Program-made: the position numbers and the translations under genes
Shown: one piece after another, positions 11,162-22,130 of the stretch
Position numbering within the stretch: the stretch's first letter is position 1
How the letters are laid out: every line of letters starts with the position of its first letter
Notes under the pieces: model-generated
The model's input: only the letters and a program-made list of their open reading frames with translations
Told to the model about the DNA's origin: nothing
The model's database searches: none
Assembly: GCA_031841125.1 (NCBI GenBank)
Contig: CM063108.1
Location: 7,113,683-7,177,682 of the forward strand
Reading direction: 5' to 3'
DNA length: 64,000 bases
Source: Acanthococcus lagerstroemiae
Taxonomy: Eukaryota; Arthropoda; Insecta; Hemiptera; Eriococcidae

Positions 11162-13170
11162 TAACCTGACACCCGAGTTGCATTTAATAAAAAATAGGAA
11201 CCGCCGTTCCCTCCCACTGGTATCAATTTTAGAATTTTTTAAAGTAGCCATTTATCCAGGCCATATTTCTGACCAAACAGAGTTTTTATGTGTTACAGCC
11301 CCCGTAGGACTCCGTTCGGTTAGGGTAAAATAACTTCAACACTCAGGAAAACATAACCTTTATACCTCTGATATTCATTCACATCAATCCCTCCAATCGT
11401 AGACTGGCCCTAAAAGTAAATTCCGCGACTCAGGAAAATTTTCGACGGACCTAAAGGTACTCTCCATAATTTTCAGGTTTAATTCTCCATATACGGCATT
11501 TGGGAATGGAAGTGCATTTACAACCTTGGAAATGAGTTTCGCCGGTCCGATGATACTTATTCGATTTCAACTGACTGGAATATAATCATTTCATCTATGA
11601 TCCTCAAAGAATCCCATTGTTGAACCCCGCGCGCCTCCTAAATGAATTTTTTCTTTGAAAATATTTACACTAGGAATCAGATATTGAGGACCTGAGGAAT
11701 CTAGTTAGTCCTCCACTATTTTCTTGGGGAGGGGAAGGAGGAAGGCGTCGTCTGACTGGCCAGAAGCTCACTGACGCTTGGTCTATTTAACTGTATGTCT
11801 GATTATCTACCTCAACAACTGTCGTTTGATCTAGTGGGCTATATCGTGCAGAAACAGTAACATAACTGCGCTACCGATTTCTTGAATCATACGTAGGCAA
11901 CTCGCCTTACACCTTTCTGCCAACAGAAAAGGAGAGGCCGGGTTTTGAGTAAACAGAAAGATGAATCTCTCAGTATGTTCTATACACTTAGAAGCGAAGA
12001 CACGAAATATCGAGAAAGGCTAGCAAAAGTGAAGAGAGGGCAATCGTTGCGAAACAGTCAAGGAACAAAGCCTCCTAAAAACTGGCCTCCACTCAAGCCG
12101 AAAAAGAAAACCATAGGAAATAAGATCTTATAAAAGTCTACGACTGTATTAGTCTGTTTGTCGGTTTGCCCTTCTGGGCTATTTTTGACACTTTCAAGAA
12201 TCTTCAACTTGTGGAAAAACTCATTGCACATGCTTTTTTTTTCCTTAATCAAATGAAGAAGTAGCGTGAAAAGATGGTTCGAGCGAAGTGGGATCGATTT
12301 CACGGAAAATATTCAGAGCTAAATGCCAATCTCCCTTCGTCTCGGATGGGTGAGAGAATATAAGTCGGTGTTCCGTTTCAAAAGCCTTTGAACTTCTGTA
12401 AACGTAGGCTCGATTTTTGCTGATCCACTTCTTTATTTACTTTATGGCAAACAATACCAGCCGACCAGTCGAGCCACCGCAGACAACCGAGCCAGAGGAG
12501 TAGAAAAAGTCGGTAAATTGTGTCGAATGGTTCGAATCGCATTCCTCGTAAAAGTGAGGGCACGTCGGCCAAAGTAATTGATGCGTATACAAAACGATGC
12601 CAAGAATCGAGGAGGTATAACACCGCACGCATACGCATTACAGCAGGCCACATAGGCATAATTTCTCCAGCCACCGTTAGCCGCAAATATTTGACGAATT
12701 CGACGTACGATGGACACAGAGCTATTGTAATGAATGAGCTTGAGAGAACATGCGAGCGAATGTGTGAAATCGCATTCGCCGCAGGAATGGTGTCATCCGT
12801 ACACACGTCGATGTCGTGCTACCACCGTATAAAGTGTAGGCAGCAATCAAATTCAGCAGCGACCTTTCATTTCACGATCGGCGGACATTTACAACTGTCG
12901 CTTTCCACCGACACCCGAGAAAAACTGAGCCAGTAGCCAACAGCTATGATCTCCGTCCAAGAAACATGTTTCTCAAATCATAATCAATATTCTCTTCAAT
13001 CAATATCAACACTGCTCAAGTTTCCTAGGTCCTGGGCACAACACTCACCATCTTCTTATAAACACTTTGGTCCGATCATCCTGCTAGTTGATGGACATGG
13101 GAAACGCTCTCGTACACTGAAAATGTGTTAGACGCTGATTCAGATATTTGTTGGACAATTTCCAAGCTAC
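11162..13170. other. Unassigned region, CpG-containing block 12460-12950
   Basis: Long frames overlap on both strands around 12378-12936 (142, 91 and 138 residues) because this ~500 bp block is richer in GC and CpG than its surroundings and poor in stops. None has recognisable domain features, so none is called. A regulatory or noncoding exon role is possible but unsupported. Elsewhere in the interval nothing is recognised. Confidence 0.35.
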
Positions 13171-13171
13171 A

Positions 13172-13495
13172 TTGATGATCGGCCCTGGAGACTCTGTTCC
13201 TAGATTGCAGTTTCTTGTTTCTTCGGGCGGAATTCAAACTTCTCATGCGACTGAAATTATGATTAAACTGCACGATGATCCGTCCCAGAGGACTGAAATA
13301 TTCGGCTTACTCCATTTCTAAATTGCAGTTCTTTTTTCTCCGGACAGATGTCAAACTTCTCAACTAAATGAGATCGTGATTAAATTCCAGTGCATGATGA
13401 TTCGGCCAGGAAGACTAACATGTTTGGTTCACTCCATCCCTGATTGCAGTTCCCCTTTTCTTCGAACAGGTGGCAAACTTTCCAGCTGACTGGGA
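13172..13495 (+). repeat. Minisatellite, three ~100-125 bp units
   Basis: Units begin with GATGATC(G/C)G or GATGATTCGG at about 13172, 13273 and 13396. Each then contains GATTGCAGTT or AATTGCAGTT, a TTCTTCG/CTCCGGACAG block, CAAACTTCTCA and a GATTAAA/GGGATCAT block. Divergence is moderate. Not coding. Confidence 0.75.
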
Positions 13496-13839
13496 TCATA
13501 CTCATCCAACCTTTTCCTGATCATACACATCCAGCCTCTTCCTATACTAACATAAGCCCTTCTGTTGATAAGAAAGCACTAATCGCGTTGGCTGCTAGAA
13601 AAATCTGAAACACTCATATTCCGGGAACAGTAGTATTACACCACAATCCAGTCAGATAAACCATTTTTTGAACCATTGGTAACCTTGCATATAGTGCGTC
13701 CTCACTGGTTAGCTCAGCCTTGGTTTTTAGTAAACCATCCAAAGCGTTCCAGGTCATTGGGTGAGGTAGGATTCGTCTACAAGACGATATGATACACAAC
13801 TTCTACCAGAACTACGGAATATCCTGAATTTATCCAAGC

Positions 13840-13990
13840 AAAAGTGCGGCCATCCAGTAAGCCCTCTCTACTAAAGATTCAAGCTGAAGTACGACCATCC
13901 CTATTAAAGGGTCGGCTCTCTCTACGGATGATCTAAGCTAAAGTACGACCATCCCCATTACAGGGTCGGCCCTCTCTACCAATAATCCTA
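13840..13990 (+). repeat. Tandem repeat, ~63 bp unit, about 2.5 copies
   Basis: Repeats of AAGTACGACCATCCC(C/T)ATTA followed by GGGTCGGC(T/C)CTCTCTAC, seen near 13887 and 13943, with a diverged first copy near 13843. No gene is visible from 13500 to 15500. The purine-rich 116-residue frame at 14077-14427 has no recognisable domain. Confidence 0.75.
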
Positions 13991-15514
13991 GATCCTATCG
14001 TGGCGACCAGAGAACTCTCTCGCTACAGGAGAGGCTCCCACTCTCTAACGGCACGGTATCTCGATGTCCTATCTCGTTGGACAGGAAAACGACAACAGCT
14101 CAAATACTTGAAGGAGTACACAAGGGTACTGCGAGGAAGAGGGCGTCAGATAGACTGTCAGCCAGACCAAGGGCTGCCGGGCGAGCCATCCGGCCTGCAA
14201 GATCGGCAGTTAAACTAAAAGAAAAAAAGTCAGCTACTACCTCACCAGGTTTTAGACCAACAGAGAGGCAGGTACACAGACAGACAGATTATACGGCAGA
14301 GAGAAAGAAAACTAGGCGTATAGTGAAGTTCGCCAGATTATACAAAAATTCAAACCCTCACTTTTTCTCCCCCTCTACTAATCTCGTCGACAAGAAAAAA
14401 AAATCCAAGATGCAAGAAAAAAGATAAACAAATAGAAAGATGAGCAGGTGGTTGACACAAGCGAATTGAGTCTTCAAGAGGAGAGGGGCTGTGAACTAGT
14501 CAGTGGGTGAAGTCTCTTAATACTACATAATTATCAGTAATATTAATTGTGTAATAACAAAGGAGAGTAATTAAGATTAATTTCTACCAAAACTTCATTA
14601 ATTTCATTATCAGTTCGGTCCAATTCGTACGTACACAAAAATATTGACTACTATATTTTCCGAGGCTTTTGTTCTATTCAGTATATTCGGACTTTATAAC
14701 AACAGATTAATTCGAAGTCCGTTCACAACTTTTCACCGCAACTACAACCAGCACGTGTGTAGTACAGTGACTCAGTGAGTCAAGATTAGTTGACCTCAAA
14801 ATGACAACCTGTGTAACCTTGCTCACACTACAGTCGCGAGCCGCTTCATGACGATAAAAATCTTCCACAGCGATAAAAATTTACCAGAAAAGTTAAAAAT
14901 ATACCTACAGTATTATTCCGTTTCAAAAAACCTATCATTTTTCCCACAAAAAAATGTCGAACTGAATGAGTGATCTGGGGAACGAGACAACTCATCGGGC
15001 AAACATACTTCCACATCTCCAAGTATGTTTTTTGGCATACCGAAAACGTCACTAACTTATCCTTCTGCCCCCACCCTTAATCTCAGAGACAGATTAAAGC
15101 CCACTGAACTGCTCAACTATGCAAATTGTTGAGAAGACCGTCGCTCGTTAATTATTCTAATAAAACTGGTAATAATACAGGCTTAGTTGCTTGGTAATGT
15201 ATTTATCACTTGGTTCGTCAAGTGGAAAATGGCCTTTAAATTGAAACACGAACAAGTCTGTACACGTACGAAAATGTATAAATGAAATCTTATTCTTTCT
15301 CACGTCTATATTGTAGCGCAGAATAATACACATACAGTGGCAGCAATTTGTATTCACGATCATTTCATATATAATCGTTATTAAACACACTAAGTACGCT
15401 GTTAATTTTACTATCGATAAATTTTGGTTAAATTATCGATCCATTAAACTCCTGTTTCTAACCGGTGATATGCATAAAATACTCTAGGATGAATCAACTG
15501 CAAATACAGTAGGG

Positions 15515-15739
15515 TATTTTTTATTTTTTTATTCTATCCTTCGATCAATTGAAAATAAATTATCAGGATTAATTTTAGTTTTAATTTCTATAATTTTTAT
15601 TTTTTTACTACCTAAACTTATTAATAATAAATTTCAATCTAATAAATTTATTCCTTTAGTAAAAATTATTTTATGAATTTTTTTTAACATTATTATTTCT
15701 ATTAGATATTTAGGAACAAAAGTTATAAAATTTATATTC
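15515..15739 (+). pseudogene. NUMT: mitochondrial cytochrome b C-terminal fragment
   Basis: Read with the invertebrate mitochondrial code, 15515-15739 encodes about 75 uninterrupted residues that begin YFLFFYSILRSIENKLSG. This matches the late cytochrome b block usually written FLFAYAILRSIPNKLGG. It then has a hydrophobic membrane segment, a Trp encoded by TGA (KIILWIFF), and YLGTKVIKFIF, the family's C-terminal YLGxxVxxxPF-like region. The fragment is extremely AT-rich compared with the flanks. No frameshift or stop is seen, so it is young or little diverged. It cannot be expressed as protein by nuclear translation because TGA stops. An assembly chimera is an alternative. Confidence 0.85.
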
Positions 15740-16249
15740 CGGAGCATACAGCATCACATAATCGGTACATCATGACTTCATGATTAACTCGAAGAGCTGG
15801 CAGACTGTAGTTGAAGATATGAACTGCAAAGTACATAGCTACCTAACGGGTCCTGAATGTTGATAAATATGATGGGTGATAGAACCGCGGTATTGGTAGG
15901 AGACAATGAGTAGGATTGACACCCCCAGTTCGAAACAACCATACATATAATATAGTGTCGATTTGATATTCGAAAACAAGTATCATTGCAACACGACCAT
16001 TGTGTTTCAACAGACAAAAAATATTAGTGATGTCATCCGTAAAACACCAGCAACTCTTCAGGCAGTAGGTAGATACATCCGAGTCAACGAATTATACAGC
16101 TTTGGACTCGAGCAATCTGAGGACCTGAACACCAATTCCCGGGTTTCTGGAATTCAGCCTCAGCGCTGATGCGAATATTTCACAAGAAAACTTGCTGGGC
16201 GATGACTCGTCCACAACCAAAAAGAACATAATGTATCAGGATTACTTAC

Positions 16250-16283
16250 TGTTCAATTTCTCCAAATCCTTCTTACTGGCCAT
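16250..16283 (-). CDS. Candidate first coding exon (MASKKDLEKLN...), gene unidentified
   Basis: On the minus strand an ATG with a good context (A at -3, G at +4) opens a short charged N-terminus, MASKKDLEKLN. It is followed at once by a consensus donor A|GTAAGT at 16249-16244, so the exon would end in phase 1. This is the layout of a short first coding exon. Later exons should lie at lower coordinates; I found no convincing second exon in the window, though the repeats and the NUMT to the left show the intron would have to be long. It may be a chance ATG plus donor. The product is not recognised. Confidence 0.35.
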
Positions 16284-16289
16284 GATCGG

Positions 16290-17869
16290 TGATGGGCAGA
16301 AGGGATGATCCAGCAAGTACAAAATTTCAATCGCAATTTTCACCAACACGCATTTTCACGGTTCGAAAAACGCAGCATTTTCACCGAAAGATATGAAACA
16401 TCTTCCGAATAACTTATCGTATCTGGAAAATAATTTCATATCTGTAACTACACTCCATTTATCCGAAACGGATCGAATATAATTCATTACGAACAAACTA
16501 CCGATCTAACGAATTTCGAGCGTAATTCAGCACTACTAAAAAAGTATTATTTACTTTTTCTGCAGAGACCAGGAAAATGGAAAACACGAAAAATAAAAGA
16601 TAGCAAACATTTTTGGCATTACTGATACTTCATTATTAGCAGCATCGGAAGTTGCAACCAGAGAGTGTGCTGGCTGGAGACTGGAGACTGGAAACTGAAA
16701 CTGGAGAATGTGGGCTGACAGGAAGAAAGGGACCTTAGCGCTAAACTGTAAATTTTACAGGAGAGCGGATAAACAAAATTGATAACGTGTTCACGTTACG
16801 GAGACACTCAACTTTGAAGACTCATAGCCGTTCGGGAAATTTTCTTAGAATTTTTTCGACAACACCAGGCGAAAGAGCGGCCAAAAATTAGTCAAAAACA
16901 GTTGTTATCACAAAAATGTTTTTTTTTTTTGCCCTGAGGTCCTTTTCTTTCTGTCAGCCCACAGATAATGACGGCAGACGAGAGAGACGCATAAGGATGC
17001 TGGCAGTTGATCCACGGCGGGATCTACGAAGCTACAGCAATCAAGCAATCAGCATTTATTAGTGACAACCGACAAAGATCTATGACTGTCATAAACCATG
17101 AATTTCGCATGTGTACTCTGATCGTACATTAAGTGCAAATAGACCTCTGAAAACTTGGATATGGGCTCTGAAGTTCCTTACCTCCGATGATTATTAGGTC
17201 ACAAGGGCGATCAACTCCCTTCCCTTTCCCCTTTTCGCCAGCGCCTGAGAAGTTCAAATTAAAAACAACGCGAAGCTATGGGACTGGAGTATCCAGCACC
17301 CAGTGAAGTCAAAGGGATAGGGCTCAGTAAAATTCTAACTTTGGCTATAAAAGTGAGGCTACTGAGCTGATCCTGAACAGCAACCTGAGGAATAGTGCAA
17401 TGAACTACAAAGTCTGAGCACTCGGCGCACATAGCGCCACCTCACACAAATGATGATGAAGAAAATAGATTGCTAATATGCATGGACACTGGACAGTCAA
17501 TAATTCATACAAACTACAAAATGGTGGGTGAAAAGATGACTGTGAAAGGGAGTACTAAAATTTCTATTTCAAATTTCACCGCATTCGTTATTGAAGGTTC
17601 GTACATGAATTAGCGGAAAACAGAAACTAACGAACTAATGAATACAAACGAAATAAAGCCTAATGAACACAAAGTAAAAATTAAATATATTGTATAAAAT
17701 GACTTAAATTGAGACAGTACATACAAATTTCCAAAGTGAAACAAATATAAGCATGGATACATAAAATTTGTACGTCTTGGCTCCGGTGTTTTCTGACTTA
17801 ATCGGAAAAGAAATGCAAAAAATGAAACGCTAAGCATGTGAATGAACTCTTTGGCGATGCGAATCATGG
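16290..17869. other. Non-coding interval downstream of LRRC57-like gene
   Basis: No conserved frame. It should contain the 3' UTR of the minus-strand LRRC57-like gene (immediately left of 17870) and, if the 16250-16283 exon is real, that gene's promoter and 5' UTR. The short GGAGACTGGAGACTGGAAACTG run near 16678-16700 is a microrepeat. Confidence 0.35.
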
Positions 17870-18586
17870 TTAAAACATTTTCTTCTTTGTTTCGGTGTAC
17901 CTTTCCATGTACTTTTCATATCCATCTACGTGTTCGATATCTTTAACATTGAACTGGTTTCCGGATACCAATAACGACGATACTTTCGAATCAGTCAGAA
18001 GTGCTTTTGGTATGGCTGTCAATGTTAACTGGTTGTACTCTAATTTCAAAATCTTCAACTTTGGTGCTTTTGCAATTTCGGGTGAGATACTCGAAATTCG
18101 GTTTTCGTTCACATTCAATTCGGATACATTAACGCGACCAATACTGCTAGGTATCTCCGTGATTTGATTTTTTGATAAATCGATTATTGTGAGATGCTTC
18201 AATTCACATAGTGACACTGGAAACTGTGATATACGATTATCACTCAGGTTAATTTCTTTTAAATTGACTAACAATGTTAACGAGTTTGGTAGTCTCGATA
18301 TTTGATTCGATATAGCAGAAATATTCTCCAGCTTCGTCAATTTTCCGATCTCATCGGGTAGACACGTAAGCCTGTTGCTGTCAATCTTAATTGATTTTAA
18401 ATTGACAAAATTAACTATGTGAGACGGCAGCTCTTGAAATTTGTTGTTGGATAAGTTCAGCTGTCTTAGAACTGGACTGAGTTCTTTAAGTTTACTAGGA
18501 AATTCATTTAGCGAACAGTTGCACAAACTCAAGGTGCCTGTTTTCTTAGCTGTTTCGTAATGATGTTTCGTATTGGAGTTTCCCAT
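17870..18586 (-). CDS. LRRC57: Leucine-rich repeat-containing protein 57-like (LRRC57)
   Basis: A single uninterrupted frame of 238 residues, almost exactly the length of animal LRRC57 (about 239). It starts MGNSNTKHHYETAKKTG; the Gly-2 and Ser context predicts N-myristoylation, as in the family. There follow about eight leucine-rich repeats of the LxxLxLSxNxLxxLP type (roughly residues 18-205). Clear repeat cores include LRQLNLSNNKFQELP, LPDEIGKLTKLENI and IIDLSKNQITEIP. The C-terminus YEKYMERYTETKKKMF is a family signature. The exact role is not well established; it is probably a membrane-tethered LRR adaptor. It lies head to head with the alpha-SNAP gene, with ~750 bp between start codons. 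A lack of introns may be ancestral or reflect a retrocopy, but the frame is intact. Confidence 0.93.
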   Translation of the reverse strand: MGNSNTKHHYETAKKTGTLSLCNCSLNEFPSKLKELSPVLRQLNLSNNKFQELPSHIVNFVNLKSIKIDSNRLTCLPDEIGKLTKLENISAISNQISRLPNSLTLLVNLKEINLSDNRISQFPVSLCELKHLTIIDLSKNQITEIPSSIGRVNVSELNVNENRISSISPEIAKAPKLKILKLEYNQLTLTAIPKALLTDSKVSSLLVSGNQFNVKDIEHVDGYEKYMERYTETKKKMF

Positions 18587-19338
18587 AGTACTTTGGCGTT
18601 TCGTAACTAATATGTGGATGATAAATATAATATTACTTGGGCATTACTTGCCATCGAAATTTCCTTTCCAAAAACTGGAATGAACAAATGGAATGTTGCG
18701 GAAAATGAGCTTGGATACCTACTTGAACTCTATCAATCGAATGAAACTGCGGGAAAACTCATTCATTGATTATTTACAGTCAGATTAAACATCTTTGAGA
18801 CTAGTTCAACTTCAGAACTTCAAATTACAATATTAGAAATTAGAAAATAGAAATAATTAGGAAATGCGTCACATAAAAAATACTGATAACGGCAAGGAAA
18901 ATAAACATTACAACAGCTGTTTTTCAGAGTTTGATAAAGGCTTGGCCTAATTTTCTTGGTTTCCAAATTCCAAGTGTCTAGTGGCATCATGACATGAAAC
19001 AAAATACTTTAAATTACGCATAAGAACGGTCTCTTTTGTCAGACGGATTGTGCCCTCATGCGCAAGTAGACTGCAACCTTGCGGCTTCTTTTAAAACTAA
19101 TTTTTTGGTACATTCTTCGGGTTGGAACTTCAAAAGACTCTAGAGCTCCTTGATCTTCCTGGATGACTCAATTTGTGCGCAAGTGAAATTTGTACATGTT
19201 TTTGTTTTTCATAACTTGGAAACTCGAATTGTAATTACTTTTGATATTATTTCGTGCGAAGAATTAGTTTTGCATTTCTGCATCTTATTCCTACAGCGTT
19301 CATTTTCGCGTTTCTTACCATCAATCGGATTTTCCGAT
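18587..19338. promoter_or_regulatory. Shared bidirectional upstream region (LRRC57-like / alpha-SNAP)
   Basis: 752 bp separate the divergent start codons of the LRRC57-like gene (minus) and the alpha-SNAP gene (plus). It must hold both 5' UTRs and promoters. No TATA box can be assigned with confidence. The 19020-19100 portion (GTGCCCTCATGCGCAAG and neighbours) is the least AT-rich part and the likeliest core promoter area. This is inferred from gene layout only. Confidence 0.4.
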
Positions 19339-21073
19339 ATGGCTGATAGCAGCAATGAGCAGAAAGCAGTGGCATTGATAGCCGAGGCAGAGAAGAAACT
19401 CAGTTCATCGAAGACGTTCTTAGGCAGTTTATTCGGGTAAATTAACTTGAATGCCATTGACTTATTATTCTCAGGCATGCTGCAGTTCGATGTATGCTCC
19501 CGATAGTTTTACAACAGTCCTAATGCCCACACCCTTGTACCGTGAGGACAAATAAAACTTTGATCGCGATGTTTCCTAGAGCAAGGTTATAAAGAATCGT
19601 AGGCTCTCAGTAGATTCTGTCTTTCTTTCGACGGTGCAGTACCATTTTCTCTATTTTCAGTGGATCATCGAAAGTAGAAGATGCGGTCGAGTGCTACCAG
19701 CGAGCAGGTAATCTCTTCAAAATGGCCAAGAAATGGGGTTCTGCTGGATCAGCGTACTTGGAAGCCGCGTTACTGCACTCCAAAGCTGGAAATCGTCATG
19801 ATGCAGCTACGAATTACGTAGACGCTGCTCACTGTTTCAAGAAATCAGATTTGAATGGTAAGTTACTCGTAGTACTGTGAATAGTTGAACTTTAGATTCA
19901 TTTCCTGCACAGTGGTCCAAAAATGTATATAAGATTGATTCTCGTCGATGCGGGTCCTATTTATCCGTTTCGAGCTTCAACGTGTGCATTACTTTGGCAT
20001 TACAATGTACTGATACTTGTGATTCGACTTTTAGAAGCCGTAAAAGCACTTTTAAAGGCAATCGAAATCTATACGGATATGGGCCGTTTCACAATGGCTG
20101 CCAAACAGCATCAATTCATAGCTGAGATGTATGAAACCGAATTAACGGATTACGATAGAGCCATTTATCACTATCAGCAAGCAGCTGACTATTTCCGCGG
20201 TGAAGAGAGCAATGCATCTGCCAACAAATGCATGTTGAAGGTCGCGCAATATTCTGCTCAGCTTGAAAACTATAAAAAAGCAATCGACATTTACGAGGAG
20301 GTGAGTATCAGTTGTTTTTCAGTCATGTAGACAAGAGAACCGGAACTCATGTTTTACATCAAGTACTGGAGGACTGGTTATTCGAATGATGACGCTTCCA
20401 CCGGGCTTGAAAGACAGCTCATGAAATCTTCTGGAGGAAAATCATCATTCAAATGACTCGAATGTTCGTGCAAGTACTCAGTGTAAGAATCGATCTGAAC
20501 AGCAGTCATATTAAAGTTCCTGAAGAATATGTTTACGGGTACCACTTCTTTCGGCGGTAATACCAGCATTACTCCATTATAATTCTAGCGTTAGTCTTTA
20601 CTGTTTACTGTAATAATTAATGATGTTTGATGTAGATCGCGAAGACGTCGTTGGAAAATTCCATGCTGAAGTATAGCGTTAAAGAATACTATTTTAGAGC
20701 GGCCTTGTGCCATTTGTGTATCGATGTTCTGGATGCTCAGCGTGCTATCGACCGTTACGTCGAATTATATCCTGCATTCACCGACTCGAGAGAATGTAAA
20801 CTGCTTAAGGTACGAATTGGTTTGATTATTGGAGCAACGTACGCGTGATATAGTACCCGAATCAATCGAGGATAAGTGATTTGTTGTGAGACATTTGCTA
20901 AAGGGTTCAGTTTCTTTACGCAGGTGTTGATCGAGCATATCGAAGAGCAAAATTCTGATGGTTTCACAGAAGCGGTGAAAGATTACGATTCGATTTCGCG
21001 TCTGGATAATTGGTACACACAGATTCTGCTGCGTATCAAGAAACAAGTCAACGATGCCCCCGATTTGTGTTAA
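19339..21073 (+). CDS. alphaSnap: Alpha-soluble NSF attachment protein (alpha-SNAP), five exons
   Basis: Exons 19339-19436, 19661-19857, 20035-20300, 20636-20809 and 20924-21073 join in frame, with GT donors and AG acceptors at every junction. They give 294 residues, against about 295 in animals. The N-terminus [22 protein letters not shown] is the conserved membrane-attachment region with its hydrophobic loop. Next come TPR-like helical hairpins, including [36 protein letters not shown] and [11 protein letters not shown]. The C-terminus ends [15 protein letters not shown]; the Leu just before the end of the family is the residue that stimulates NSF ATPase. Alpha-SNAP binds SNARE complexes and recruits NSF to disassemble them after membrane fusion. 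Start context GATATGG is acceptable. No defect is seen. Gene identity is very secure. Confidence 0.97.
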
Positions 21074-22130
21074 TCGATTATTCTCATTTCATTTTACTTG
21101 AAGGTAAATTTAATGTGTTTTGGAATCGAACCGAACATGTCCTCGATCAATAGTAAATAGTACTCGTCTTCTCATGTTCAAATATTGAACTCCTGAAATC
21201 AGTTTATCGTAACAACCCGACATGTGGCCGTCTGCGATGGTGCAATACATCATTACAAAGTAAACATGGAAGTTGTGTTGGAATAGAGTGACGTAACTGA
21301 TAATTGTAATTAGTAAACGGATTTAATGTAACGTACGCTGAGAATTTACGAGTTATGAGACCTTTTTGAATCGAATTTCTGAGTTATTTTTACATCCATC
21401 CTGTATAACATAATATGGCGCTGGAATTGGCTGAGAGATTTACGAATTTTGATGATTTAACTCATTCTTGATCGGTTATCACGCAGTCTCATGAGAGGTC
21501 AGCTGCTGAAGTTGAAAAGTGAAGTGCCTCGTCCTGTTTTTCAGAATATTATTTTTGTATGTACAGGGTGTCCCATAACGGAATACGATATTTTACGTGT
21601 GAAAAAATTTACATCTCAACAGTTTCGGATTCTAGAGTTTTAAAAATTTGAAATCTAAATTTTGTAAACTTTATTATTGTAGTTACTTGTCCGCCAATAT
21701 TAATTCGAATCACTAGGTAAATAGTGCAAACAGAGGACGAGTGAAAATATTTTCAGCATAATGTTCTGTCATAGTTTTTTGAACTACCCTTTCCCTTTTT
21801 TGTTTTGATTGCAAAGAAATTACAGGGTCTAGTTTCTTTTGATCTCCCCTCCCCCACCTGACTCACCCATCACCGAAAGTGAGTTTGAACGTACTGCCAA
21901 TTTTGCAATGTGTTGTGAAAATGTGACGAACTGAGTATCTTGAGTATAGTTTTTTTTTTTAGGTCACGGGTGTCGAATAAGTTATTGATCAAACCCTCAA
22001 GAATCTCTTCATGCAGTTGGTAGCTTCAGCTAAATTTTGGCTCACGGTGGAAATTGCCTTATTTCCAAATGTAGCCCATGATGATAGTAACTTGTAATAT
22101 CAGCTTTAAAAAGCAGAATCAGTGCGAGTC
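21074..22130. other. Alpha-SNAP 3' flank, no further gene
   Basis: Probably 3' UTR followed by intergenic DNA. The run GTGTCCCATAACGG near 21568 is reminiscent of generic transposon-end wording but no partner end is visible. No coding frame is supported. Confidence 0.35.

Noticed and set aside
12378..12936. Three overlapping long frames (142, 91 and 138 residues) on both strands
   Set aside because: No domain, splice signal or family resemblance; a locally GC-richer, stop-poor block explains them.
14077..14427. 116-residue basic frame
   Set aside because: Low-complexity Lys/Arg-rich composition from purine-rich DNA, no known motif.
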